Positions 10,240-21,783 of a stretch of 64,000 bases of DNA are shown here, one piece after another (positions within the stretch are counted from its first letter, which is position 1; each line of letters starts with the position of its first letter). The position numbers and the translations under genes are program-made. The stretch lies in contig CAJNYU010002277.1 in the NCBI GenBank assembly GCA_905331475.1, positions 34,882 to 98,881 of the forward strand. The letters run 5' to 3'. This DNA is from Rotaria socialis. Taxonomy: Eukaryota; Rotifera; Eurotatoria; Philodinida; Philodinidae. The notes beneath the pieces are model-generated. The model ran no database searches. It was given only the letters and a program-made list of their open reading frames with translations, and was not told the DNA's origin.

Positions 10240-12798
10240 ATGAATTTCAATACAACACATAGCCTCCGGATATGGAGACTACTACTGCTGTTGCAACTGA
10301 TAGTAAGTAAATACATCTGATTTGTTAATTAGAGTTTCTTATATATGATACAGTCAGAATAATGAGATAGTATAATCAGAAAGTGGATATCATTCTCAAT
10401 AATGAATAGTGTCTGTATGAATTGAAAGTTCTAGTTATCTCGCTTTCAAATGAGATTTTGTTTTTTATAGGTACCACACATAATGGGAATTCCTCTTAAT
10501 CAAGTACGTATGAATTATGGAAGTTATAGTCCTATGTTTGAGAAAAAAATGATCGAGGAAAATCTTCCGGACGGATACTGGGTTGAAGCTTTTCAAGTAG
10601 ACAATAAAAATTCTGTTGGATTGGTAGCCTATGGACTTAGTAGTGGAGATATATATCTTTATGAAAATGTATCCACAATTAAAGCATCAGGAAAGCGTAC
10701 TCTTATTCAAAAACTAGATGGTCCTGTGGCCATGGATCAGGCTGATATAACAGGAAATGGCATGAATGACATTATTATTTGCTTTCAATATGGTAATACA
10801 ATGCTAGACACTGATCCCGAAGGAGGAAAGATCGTATGGTTGGAAAATCCTGGGCAGAATATCGATAAAAAACAGTGGAAAATGCATTACGTTGGAAAAT
10901 CTACAGCTATGCATAGACTTAAAGTTGGCCATTTTACACAAACGAAACGTTGGGAAATTATAGGTTTACCTATTGTCGGTAAGCCATATGATTTACTCTC
11001 ACCAGTGCCTGTAATATTATTCCGACAACCCGATAACATCTACGATGCTACAGAATGGCCTCATGAAATAATTAATCAACAATTTTTTCATTTAATTCAT
11101 GATGCTAAACAATTCAATGATAATCAATTAGATAATCTTCTTATTGCATCAAGCGAGGGTATTAATTGGCTATATTTTAATCAAAACTTACGACAATGGA
11201 CGATTAAGCATATTGGGGATGGTGAACAGGAACAAAAACAACAAACAACTTACTACGGCAGTGGTGGCATTGATATGGGACGAGTCGGAAACGATTCTTT
11301 TGCTTATATGCCTGCTGTCGAACCTTTTCATGGAAATGTCATTTCTGTTTACACTAAAAACGAGAATAATTCTTCGGAACAAGCCCCACGGAAAAGATAT
11401 GTACTGGATATTTATGGAAATCCTAATGAAAATGGCGAAGGTCCAGCTCACCATCTCGTTTGTGCTGACTTTGACAAAGATGGAGACGATGAATTCTTAG
11501 TTGCACTTCGTGGACCATCGCCAAATCAAGGTGTCTACTTTTATAAACCAATCGATATCTCTCGTGGTTTATTTGCCAAATGGAAAGTTAGTGACGATTC
11601 GGCTGCCAGAATTGCTGTTGCTGACTTTGACAATGATGGCTTTCTTGACTTTGCAACAATTAGCTACAATGTTCCAGGTTATTATACAGCAGAAAATCCG
11701 TCTATTAACATCTTTTATAATCGATTCGCTCAGCAGATGCTACCAGATAAAAATGAAATACAGGTACTGAAGCAAAACAATGATCTTTTATTCAAAGTTC
11801 CAAGACCAAACAAAGCATTACAATATCAAGAACTACCATTTATTACAATGAACGGCATAGTTTTCTCATTAGCAATTGTACCACCTCATAGTTCACGTCA
11901 AGTAGACAACAATACATATATCAAAGTTATGGATGGGATTATAATGTGGACTGATTCTTCGAAAGGATCACACCAACGGGTTACCCAATCACGTCAACTT
12001 CTGTCTGAACCAAGAACTGTTGTAACTCTTGAGATACACAGCGAAAATCAAAGAATTAGAACTGGCAACGAAGGTGCTCTTTTGATGATATTCAAAACAC
12101 CTGGCAACATAAATGATGCTCAAAGAATTGATGATATGAAAAAAGTGATCATTGACAACTCATTACCAGAATCCTATCCTGAAGACACACGTCAACTTGA
12201 TTTTCAATTTATCCGGTATGATAAATTGGATTCGAGCGCACACTTCAAAGATCTTGAATTTTACAATATGAAAGGTTTCAGGATAGATTTTATTGATAAC
12301 GATGAACATATTTGCTACATACAACTATGGGCTGCTGGACAAGGCGTTAATGCAGGTGTACACAATCATGAGAAGAATACATTCTGCGAAGTTCATGTAT
12401 GCATTATCAATGGAAGTGGAAAAGGTGGCATGCACTATCTGAATAGCTCCAAAGAAGTTTACAATCCACTTACTACACCGGACTCGGCATTCGAACAGCT
12501 AGTACTGCCAACATTTTATGAACATGGTCCTCTATGGGATATCGATGCACAAAACAAACCAGTTTTAAGAAATGATAGCACCGTAGTTTATCCTTGGCAC
12601 AAATGGCAAGCTGGTATAAATACATCGTTCAATGAATCATTCGATATTTGGGTAGTTTTAGAATTCAACAGTCAACTCGCAATACTGTCTGCCTCTAATC
12701 AATCAACGTTGCCTCTTCCTAATGAATCAAAACAAACATTCATTCCAAATATGTTGAACACATTTATTGCAATCCTTATCGTTTATATTCACTACTGA
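10240..12798 (+). CDS. Secreted aldos-2-ulose dehydratase-like protein (FG-GAP propeller + cupin)
   Basis: Exon 1 (10240-10302) encodes a signal peptide (RLLLLLQLIVPHIMG region across the junction). Exon 2 (10471-12798) follows a 168-bp GT-AG intron. The product is 796 residues. The N-terminal two-thirds carry Asp-rich FG-GAP/VCBS calcium loops: DITGNGMND (about 110), DFDKDGDDEF (about 353) and DFDNDGFLDF (about 408). The C-terminal part has a cupin metal site HNHEKNTFCEVH (H652, H654, E661, H663). This domain order, and the motifs EPFHGN and GSGKGGMHYL, resemble fungal aldos-2-ulose dehydratase/isomerase, which dehydrates 1,5-anhydrofructose or glucosone to pyrone products. The last ~18 residues are hydrophobic after a Ser/Asn-rich stretch, suggesting a GPI or tail anchor. 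The function is by family resemblance. With its fungal-type relatives, it is a candidate horizontally acquired gene. Confidence 0.8.
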
Positions 12799-13897
12799 AC
12801 TCCTACGTTGAGTGAATGTAGTCAGATTTTGTGCTAACATGACTTTTTAAATAAATATTTTTGCGCAAAATATAGATATCCCACTCGTTTTGACTAATAG
12901 CAGATAAATTGTTTTTAATTAGACCGAGACTACTTTGCAGATTCCTATTTGGATATTGTACGTTGTCTATCTAATAACAATAATATTCAATGAATGGTAT
13001 TATCAGTCATAAAATTCATCATCATTTTCATATCGATGTATAAAGTGTTTGATTAAAATCATTTCGGATAACATAATGATTGATCCAATGCACGTAGTCG
13101 TATCGATCTATTACGCGAATTTACAAGGAACGAGTACTATAAAACCGCTTTTCGTGAAAAAGTATAATAATAATAAGCCCTTTTTCAGTGAAAAATTAAA
13201 GCGTGTGCACGTAATTTTATTTGTGAGTCAATAAAAAATTCGCGCTCGCATCCACATTACGAACCGTCGCATTTATTAGTCAGAGAAAAAAACATGTCGA
13301 CTTCCTTTGCGTTCACGTCTGGTCTAAGGTAAGCAACAGAGACATTATAAGATTGTGAATGTAGACGAAATAAATAACATCAAAAAAAGAAAAGATAATT
13401 ACGGTGGAGAAATTACTCGCAGGTGTGTAGAACAGCTAACACACAATCAGAGAAAATGACGCATTTGTTTCTTGCTTGTTTACATTCACATTTTATGAAA
13501 CATACCTGTCAGAAATATGATTATGCAACAACACGTGAGGGTTTATATTGGAAAAAAAGAAAAAAAATCATACGTACCTTCATCTTGCATTTACTACTGT
13601 CGGGGGGCAGCATAGAAAAAGGTAGGTTAATATCAAATTCAATATTTCAGCCATAAAAACAATGTAATATTCGTGATGTGCAAAGTTGGTGAGGGTGCAA
13701 GAGTGCGTGTAGAAACCGGGCGAAGTGTGAATGCTGGTATGGATCTTGTTTTCAGCAAAACTCATATCATCAACCACACCCAAAGAGATTCCTCGAGTCT
13801 ATTTTCATTGTGACAAATATTATAATAATCGCATAAAATGGTATGTACATCACTAATTATTTCAATTTATTTACAGTTCGTTCTCAACTTTCACCAT
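12799..13897. other. Intergenic, nothing recognised
   Basis: The stretch starts with the 3' UTR of the upstream gene (AATAAA-like AAATAAATA near 12850). Short open frames at 13049-13234 and 13423-13656 have no domains. A GGGTGCAAGAGTG..CCACACCC patch lies near 13690-13780. A GT-AG pair, GTATGT (13841) to TTACAG (13876), just before the next gene could be a very short 5' UTR intron. Confidence 0.4.
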
Positions 13898-16280
13898 ATG
13901 GCTGCATCATCATCATCGAATAAACAACATTTGCTGATTGAGTATACACCAAAGGAAATTGAGCCTAATGTCCAAAATTTAAACGATGTCGAGTTCATCT
14001 ATTTGCATTCTAATCATTCTGAAACACAAGAAAATAATGTTGACTCTATCGGTCAAATCTCAATGGTACTTCAGAAGATGGAACACCAAGTTAAAGAATT
14101 TAGTGATATCGAGCAGTGCTTGGATTATATACGTGAGCGACCTAATTCTAAGTTTTATCTCAACGTGTCTAATGATCTGGATGAAGATAAAATGTCGACT
14201 CTCAAGGAATATTCTCAAATTCGTTCTATATTTCAGTTCACGGTTTCATCTCGACGAACTCAACCAGAAGATAAACTAGCTGATTATCAATTGTCAAACC
14301 CCTTGATCACTGAAATGTCTAGCTCGTGCCATAAACTAATGGATTCTTCTATATTGTCCAATATCGAATTCACAGCTGTAGAAAAGTTACCATCACATGA
14401 TTTTATTATTGACAGTCGTTTCTTAATTCAGTATCGAATAACAATAGAAATTTTACTTCGTATTCCAATTACTCCAGAAAGTAAAACGGATTTTACCGAT
14501 TGGTGTCGTGAAAACTATTCTACAAATTCAAAAGACATAGAAGCTATCGAACTGTTCGATTCTAAATTCAAAGTTGGTCAAGCAATTCTGTGGTATACGA
14601 AGCAATCATTTGTCAGTCGCATATTAAATCGAACTTTTGCTAATGATGACATTCGATTAATATTTAAAATTCGCTATTTCATATTTCATCTCTACAGTGA
14701 ATTAAAAACACTGTATGAACGATTTTTCGAGATTTTAAATACTCAAATTACTGTATATCGTGGTAAACAGATGCCTGCCGATGAGTTTCAAACATTGGAG
14801 GCAAGCATTAATAAGCTTGTCATTACAAAATGTTTCTTATCAACATCGTTAAATAGAGAAGTGGCTCTATTATTTTCTGGAAGGGAAGAGGTACCAACAG
14901 GTTATGTTGCAGTTATATTTCGTATGATTATTGACAAGACTATCAATAGGATTAAACCGTTTGCATTTATTCGACTTGAAAGTGCTATGGCAGATGAAGA
15001 TGAATTCCTGCTTGGCATTGGCATAATATTTCGAATTCAAGATATCATTCAGATCACGGTATGTTGAATGTCTAATCAGATTTCGGTTCCCATTAATTAT
15101 TGTAGGAAAACACGTTCGAAATTGTATTAGTCTACACTAGTGAACAGGAGAAAATTGAAGAAGAGATGATTCGTTCGAAAACTAGCTATTTAGAACAAGC
15201 CCAACATATTCAATCAATTGATGATTTTGATTGTGTTATCTCTGACGTTATAAACTCGCTAAACGAACCGAAGATAGCATCGTTGTCTGCAATTCAAGAT
15301 GATGGACGCAGTAAGAGATACCGAATGATATGAAATCTATTTATAGATTTTCATATCATAGATAATCTATCAATCGAATCTTCATCGGGACCCAAACCAC
15401 AACAGCAAACGATACAACTTGAAAACAGTAAGGCATTGTGCATTTTTTTCTCCTATATATGAGCGTACCGAGTATCGATATTGTTTCTTTCATAACAACA
15501 ATGTTTATGTAATTCGAACATTTTATTGTGAAATGTTAATATATTCAACTAGATCAACTGTACATATTATTTTATTTACATATTGTAGAACGTCACGCTG
15601 AAATCCGTCCATCCTTCGCAACATATTCGTTAGTAAATGTGAAACGTTTATGGTTAGATGTGAATAGACTTCGGTCTTTTAATTATGGCAGTCCTGAATC
15701 TCGTATTTTTATACTTGATTCGTCACCTTTTGATGAGGACGAGGAGTCTGATCTACCAGTCCAATGTCACATCATCGGTCGAATATTTCCAAGCTCGCAT
15801 ATCTATAATAAAGTAGCTTATCAAATTCGAATAGACGTACCTCAATGCTATCCATTTGAGCCTCCAAGTGTGTACATTCTTGCGCCAATATACCATCCAA
15901 ATGTGTGTAGAAATGGTCAGTAAAAGTCAAAGAAGAAAACACTTAAATATCTCCTTTGAAGAATTTATTCTAGAATTACAGATTCTTTTTGTTTTGTGTA
16001 GGTAAAATCTCATTAACTATATTGGAAAATCGTGGCAACTGGTTATATACCTTCAACCTAGTAGACGTCATTCATTGGACAGTGGATCTTATTGATAATC
16101 CTTGTTCAGATTTTGTAGTAAATCCTGGTCAGCTATTTTTATACATCTCACCTTAGATTCTCATTCAACCTTTAATTGGTTTTCATTTTAGAAGCTGGAG
16201 TTTTATATGATCATAACAGAGATGAGTTCAATCGTGTAGCATCGCTATGTGCAAAAAGGCATGCGTTGCCTCGAGTTTGA
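13898..16280 (+). CDS. ADP-ribosyltransferase fused to Cys-less ubiquitin-E2 (UBC) domain
   Basis: Six exons (13898-15058, 15106-15310, 15362-15427, 15589-15915, 16002-16127, 16192-16280) with consistent GT-AG introns give 657 residues. An ATG at 13838 is an alternative start. Residues 1-~200 are an unrecognised acidic region; ~200-280 is helical. The mono-ADP-ribosyltransferase fold carries the R-S-E triad: VYRG (R288), FLSTS (315-317) and ADEDEF (E367-x-E369, the arginine-specific form). After a linker, residues ~480-657 are a full E2 fold: CYPFEPPSVYILAPIYHPN, then GKISLTIL, NRGNWLYTF, IDNPCSDF and NPEAGVLYDHNR. The HPN motif is intact (580-582), but the residue ten places after its His, where E2s have the catalytic Cys, is Ser590. 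The expected roles are NAD-dependent ADP-ribosylation plus a ubiquitin-binding or UEV-like module. The combined function is unknown. Confidence 0.85.
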
Positions 16281-16642
16281 TTAAAAATTATCATACATGA
16301 CTGATTTTCTATATATTTTTATGTCTATAAATTCTATTCCAGATTTTTGAAAAAATGTACTTGCATACTTTACTTTAAGTTTATTTACTTTCTCTAGATG
16401 CCTATCGAAATTGTTTTATGTCTCACTACTGAAGATATCTATGTGATATTTATATCAAACATATGAAAATAAATGACAAATTTAATACTTTGCCTTTCTT
16501 AACTTAAAATATACAGTAAATCTTTTATCTTGAATCGTATTCATAGTTTGGATTGAAAAAATACATCCATACGTATAAATAAGATTGGTATGATTGAGAC
16601 AACAAAGTGTCATCTGACATAGATGAAAAAATATTTAAAAAA

Positions 16643-16942
16643 ATGTTATCATCATTGATAATAAAAATTTGTCGTATTGTTATTCTACTTCCATATGTAT
16701 GTGCAAATATTCGATGTCAATGTAGGTGTGTGAAAAGCAACGGCGAAATAGTCGTGCATGGAGAAATCACTCGAGATCCATATCCAAATGAGTGTATTCG
16801 TGATTCAGATTGTGATCCACTTTGTAAAACTATATTGGCTGAAGGAAACGTATGCGCTGTTTCTGGTACGTGCTTCAGAAATAAGTCACTATTACAATTC
16901 ATACGATTATTAACGCCAAAAATATCACAGAAAAGCAAATAA
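16643..16942 (+). CDS. Small secreted eight-cysteine protein
   Basis: This single-exon frame of 99 residues starts at ATG 16643. A signal peptide (LIIKICRIVILLPYVCA) is followed by a short mature domain with eight cysteines arranged as C-x-C-x-C (RCQCRCV), then NEC, SDCDPLC, NVC and GTC. After the last Cys comes a hydrophobic and then basic tail. This spacing suggests a disulfide-knotted extracellular peptide (protease-inhibitor-like or toxin/antimicrobial-like), but I do not recognise a family. AATAAAAATG follows the stop. It is flanked by the two ART genes on the same strand. The frame could be incidental, although the cysteine pattern and signal argue against that. Confidence 0.55.
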   Translation: MLSSLIIKICRIVILLPYVCANIRCQCRCVKSNGEIVVHGEITRDPYPNECIRDSDCDPLCKTILAEGNVCAVSGTCFRNKSLLQFIRLLTPKISQKSK

Positions 16943-18091
16943 AAATGCTAATACACATTTATTTATTTCAAAGTACAAATTGTGTTTTGACGTTATTTGT
17001 TGTGTGTATGATGAAATTTGAATAAATAAATAGTGTGATGATTGAAAAAAAAACTGGGGTGTGATTGAGGATGCAGGTTCATCTTAGCATAAGAGACCAA
17101 CATCCACACTATCAAGTGCATGCAGGCAGAATTTATAAGGTGAACTATGCTCTTTTTACAATTTAAAATAAGCGCTGTTTCATCGAAGGAAGAAAAAAAG
17201 CTCCAAGGCGATAATGTCAATAAACTTGTTTTTTAAGAACGAAAAGAAAGTCTTTCTAAAACGTTTTTATCAGCACAAACGACGCACATTTTATGGTAGA
17301 AAAATGTGCTGCTATGTGAATCAATAGCAGTTTTCGTGGAACTCGCATATATTTCCGAGAACAGTAGTAAGTAGAAATTTAAATGGAGGCTTTTTTGGCT
17401 CCATTTTCTTCCTAATACAATGGCGATCAGAGTGAAGACAGGAAAGGTGAGCACACGCGACAAAAATACCAATAATTATTGGGTGTGCTTGAATTCTATT
17501 CTACAGTTACCTAGTAGTGTAGACATATCTTAAAGGATACAAACAACACTGAGATTGTTCTAAGAATAACTAAAGTAGTCCTATGAACTCTCTCTATAAT
17601 ATCGAGTTCGATTTTACTAATGAAAAAATCTACATTCAAGATATCAAACTGGATTGATAGTCTTATTTTGATGTGTCACAGTCGTTATAGGATATATTAT
17701 AACTTCAGGAAATAAGTAATATTAGCATTGCTGAGTTTATCGATACGCACAATTGATATACGTACAAGAGGTTTATTTGTTGTGCCCGTTTAATGATCCG
17801 AAACTTTTCATTTTTCGGGATTGCCATGTAATCTGAAGTTATCAATTGAAAACAAGTCTATGCCTTGAAATTATCTTTCAACTTTAGAACATCCTACGAT
17901 AAATAGAATCTATTAAGCAAGATTCTGCAAACTTAGTCTTTAGTCTCACCAATATCCAGTTCACCAGTGAATTTATTGGATGCAAACTAAGCTGCATCCC
18001 GGAAGGCTTTTTCGAAAATTAAACGTTCATATGCTATCTGATAGTGACTTTCGTTTTCGTTAGTAGATAAATATTCAAACGAATCAAAACG
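16943..18091. other. Intergenic, nothing recognised
   Basis: There is no supportable gene. A GGGGTGTGATTGAGGATGCA patch near 17057 is faintly telomere-like. The final few hundred bases must hold the promoter of the ankyrin-ART gene. Confidence 0.4.
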
Positions 18092-19126
18092 ATGAGCTTG
18101 AGTACCCATTACTTAGCTTGTCGAAAGGGAGATCTGTCGACAATCGAACAAATTCTACCCAGTTTATCTCTCGACGAAATAAACCAGATCGAGCCTAATG
18201 GGAGCACAAGTCTACATGCAGCTTGCTTCTTTAACCATCCTCAAATCGTCAAGCTGTTGCTTAAACATGGAGCCTCAAGGACGGTATTGAACAAGTATGG
18301 AAACACACCTCTGCAAGAAGCGATCACCGACGAGATTAAAGAACTCTTTTATCGCAAAGCAGCTGATGCCCAGGGGCGGTTTACAACTGATCTTACCCCA
18401 GATGCGATGGAATGGGTATCTGTGGAAAATGGCATATACGGTTGGCGGAATAAACAAAAAATATCTGGCATGAATGTAGTTAAAGCCGCTGATTGTATTA
18501 CTCATGATAAACGTTTTTGTAATGCGGCTGATATGAATAAGATCAAGTACTTTCTTGACAAAGCAAGACAGACGCAAGATCCGCATTGGCTACTGAAGGC
18601 CTACACGGCCGGAGCAGATTTGTGCCGATCTATTAACAAAAGCCTGGCAAGCAGTCCATCGGACATCTATGCATCCTTTATGGAAGAAGACTTCTACTCA
18701 TTTGTTGGCTGCTTCTTTCATCATGAAGCCTTAAAGAAGTATCGATATAGTGGAAAGTGCTATCGTGGCCTGAAGTTGGCTAGAGAAGATTTTGAAAGTA
18801 ACTACAAGCCTGGCGGGCAACTCTTGATAAAGCCATTCATGTCGACATCAAAGCAGCTTCGTAGTGTAGCTGAGAATTTTGCGTTATCTCCTTCCGATGA
18901 TCCAAATACACTTTCTGTTCTATGCATTTACACGATACCAGAACGTACACTCTTGTTTCGTGACAACGTGGCTTTGGACATATCCTCTATCTCCGAGTAC
19001 CCACATGAACAAGAAGTCCTTATCTTACCATATACTTCGTTGACAATTCTAACCGCCAGTCATGTCTTATCTGGGCTCATAGAAATTGAATTTGAATGGT
19101 TTTCTTTCATGCAATATCAAAAGTGA
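18092..19126 (+). CDS. Ankyrin-repeat mono-ADP-ribosyltransferase
   Basis: This intronless frame encodes 344 residues. Residues ~5-90 hold two or three ankyrin repeats (GSTSLHAACFFNHPQIVKLL, GNTPLQEAI). A linker with WVSVENGIYGWRN follows. The ART domain covers ~165-340 with the R-S-E triad CYRGL (R225), FMSTSK (251-253) and EYPHEQEVL (E306-x-E308), so the arginine-type catalytic residues are present. There is no signal peptide, so it is presumably cytosolic. Ankyrin repeats would supply partner binding. The GC content is somewhat higher than in neighbouring genes, and the absence of introns contrasts with the six-exon ART gene 1.8 kb upstream. The two ARTs are not close paralogues. Confidence 0.9.
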   Translation: MSLSTHYLACRKGDLSTIEQILPSLSLDEINQIEPNGSTSLHAACFFNHPQIVKLLLKHGASRTVLNKYGNTPLQEAITDEIKELFYRKAADAQGRFTTDLTPDAMEWVSVENGIYGWRNKQKISGMNVVKAADCITHDKRFCNAADMNKIKYFLDKARQTQDPHWLLKAYTAGADLCRSINKSLASSPSDIYASFMEEDFYSFVGCFFHHEALKKYRYSGKCYRGLKLAREDFESNYKPGGQLLIKPFMSTSKQLRSVAENFALSPSDDPNTLSVLCIYTIPERTLLFRDNVALDISSISEYPHEQEVLILPYTSLTILTASHVLSGLIEIEFEWFSFMQYQK

Positions 19127-20135
19127 CCTAATTGAATATTTTTGTTATTTTGGGTGCGATTGAAGGAAGTTTGGCTTTGAGATTTATTATTCCATATGCA
19201 CATTACTCATCACAAATGGAACACAAAAATTCCAAATATTTTAATCACATATATTTATCAAACATGCTTTTGAACGAACGCATATATATATATATGCTGA
19301 AAAGTTTTCTAATATAGTAAATTGATAGAATATTGAAGTAATTATGATTGCTACACAAAGTTATAAGAAATAACTCCTAGTTATAACTTTGAATTAAGTT
19401 AGAATCTAGAATCATACTAAAAGAAATTTGACTTATAGCACACTAATCAATATATTGTTCCAGATCTCTCAATGTTTGAGACCAATTGAAACTACTTGTT
19501 ACGTCTATATAATCAATAAGATACGCTTATAAAAGGTATAGCTATAAAATATTCACGATGTATCTGTAGTTACTAAATTACATTGGGAATATTCCTCGTT
19601 ATTTTCAGTTGATAAGAAATCAATAGTAGAATCGTCTCGCTTTATGCTTGCAAATTCTTCGCGTCTGTCTCTCACTCATCGTTATAAAAATGAAAAAACG
19701 CCTGAAACATTATAAAGAGAAAAAAAGAATTGTATTACACTGTCTTTCAAATTCGATACTCAAATATGTCCACCAACACACTATGCAAGAAAGATATATA
19801 AATACGATTTTTTTAATGAAAAAGAAGTGATAAAATGAATGAAAAACTTGATGATATTAAATTAGTTAGCTGGTTATAACTATGTTTGTTTTTTTTGCAA
19901 TTTTTCTCAAGTTTCAACTTTAACGCATTATTGTTGTTTGCAGTTTTCACTTTTTCTGCTCTCTTACATAGACGAAGAAAAATAAAATTCCGTTCGCATT
20001 GATTTGTCATGCTTATTTTCTTTTTTTTTGACGTATTTGTTTCTCTCCTGTGTGTAAAATATTATATTTACTATTAAGAAAGTTTCGAAACACGTTTATT
20101 TCTACTTGTTGCTGTCAAATAAAATTATTTTCTAT
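19127..20135. other. Intergenic, nothing recognised
   Basis: Very AT-rich spacer without recognisable genes or repeats. Small open frames near 19132 and 19648 have no domains. Confidence 0.4.
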
Positions 20136-21783
20136 ATGCCACAAACGATTTTCGACCTGTTTCCAAATGAATTGCTCTACGAAGTTTTTCAATACTTAAC
20201 AACCTATGAAATACTATACGGATTTCAAGGATTAAATAAACGTATTGATAAACTTCTGAGAACATGCGCTAAATATAATCTTAATTTTAAATCTTGGCCA
20301 AAATCTAAATTTGATTTTGTTTGTCAATCAATTAATCCCGAACAAGTTCGATCATTAATATTGTCCGATGCTGATGATACATGTTTACAAATCCATTTAT
20401 TTTTTCGCTTAGTCCCTGTTCAACGACTGGTTAATCTTGAATCATTAATATTAATCGAAACTAATGAACAAGAATTAAGTAGAATCGTAAAAAAATTAGC
20501 CTGCTTTCAAAACTTTCTAATTTATCGGTAGAACTTGCTCATGGTTTAATACCTAAAATAATAGTACCACCATTAAAATATTTATCAATTGGCATCTGTT
20601 CAATGAGTCAGTTAAAAGAAATTTCATTCTCTACACCCATATTAACAAAATTAAATGTTCAATTGATTGCTGATACTACTCCTGCAGACGACACTCTTCT
20701 TCTTTCGAGTGAAGTTCGTCAATTAAAAATTGAACTAGCCAAAAAATCCAATATGAAATATGATGATATTCAACTTTTGTTTGAATGGATGCCGAAATTA
20801 GAAAAATTTACATTCATTGCAGCAAAAGGGCTACCATTCATTGAGGGTGATCAATGGGAACATCTAATTCAAAGATGTTTACCAAAACTAAAAGAGTTTC
20901 ATTTTAAAATTCATCCACATTTCCTTCACACAAACGTCGAACAATTATTACGAACATTTCAAACTGAATTCTGGTTAAAAGAAAAGCAATGGTTTATTTA
21001 TTGTGATCATCATTTTCATTTAAATTTTCGTCACTTTGGTTTACAACATGTTCATTTGTACACTTTGCCATACAGGGATAAACAATTCTGTTTAAGTTTA
21101 TTAACAGAAGCCACAACAAAAGGTTGCAAAGATAAATATTCAAGCATAAAGAATTTATTTTTTGCAATTAATTCTCGATACAATACGGAACTTAATCAAC
21201 ATTATTATTTTCCTAATCTTGATTCGTTAACTATTTGTAATTTACATAAATTAATACCCATTGATAATCTTATCGATTTATCACAAGTCAAACATTTAAC
21301 TGTGACGCGAAATAATGACATAAATTCTGAAGAATTTTTCTCGTATACATTAGTACATTCTACAAAATTAGAATCACTGACATTATCCTAGTGTACACTG
21401 GTACAAATAACAAAGCATTTTACTGATCACCAAGTATGCTCATTGCTAAAAAACAAATCAAAAATTTATATTTATTGAATATGACAGCAAACTATGATGA
21501 AGACAAAAGTATACTTACAGAAATACTCATTAAACTATTTTCAACAAATTTAGAAAAGCTAATCATGAGTGTAGCTTCCATGGGCGATATTCTCTTAATA
21601 GTAAATGAAATGTTCAATTTATATAGTATTAAAATAGAATGTAGTCCATTAATTACAATGATGAACAAGAATGGATTATCGTTGTGGCTTAGACAAAATG
21701 TTCCAAGATTAAAAAACTTTACATATCAGACTCAATTAGGAATGGGAAAAAGAGTCTACTTACTTTTGTGGATTAGTAACTAG
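20136..21783 (+). pseudogene. F-box protein pseudogene
   Basis: A rotifer-type F-box starts at ATG 20136 (IFDLFPNELLYEVFQYLTTY). The frame breaks near 20490-20510 after an A6 run, and reading resumes in another frame (VELAHGLIPKIIVPPLKYLS). It then runs to an in-frame TAG at 21389-21391. After this stop the same frame continues sensibly (CTLVQITKHFTDHQVCSLL) until another A-run near 21447, where it must shift again to continue (NLYLLNMTANYDEDKS) to the end at 21783. So there are two frameshifts, both in A-runs, plus one nonsense codon. The frameshifts alone could be sequencing errors; the TAG argues for real decay. An intact copy would be an F-box adaptor of about 550 residues with a leucine-rich, LRR-like C-terminal part. 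Confidence 0.75.

Noticed and set aside
13838-13897. Signal peptide at the start of the ART-E2 protein using ATG 13838
   Set aside because: The hydrophobic stretch coincides with a GTATGT...TTTACAG intron-like segment. ATG 13898 is preferred, although the 36-bp intron is short and the point remains open.
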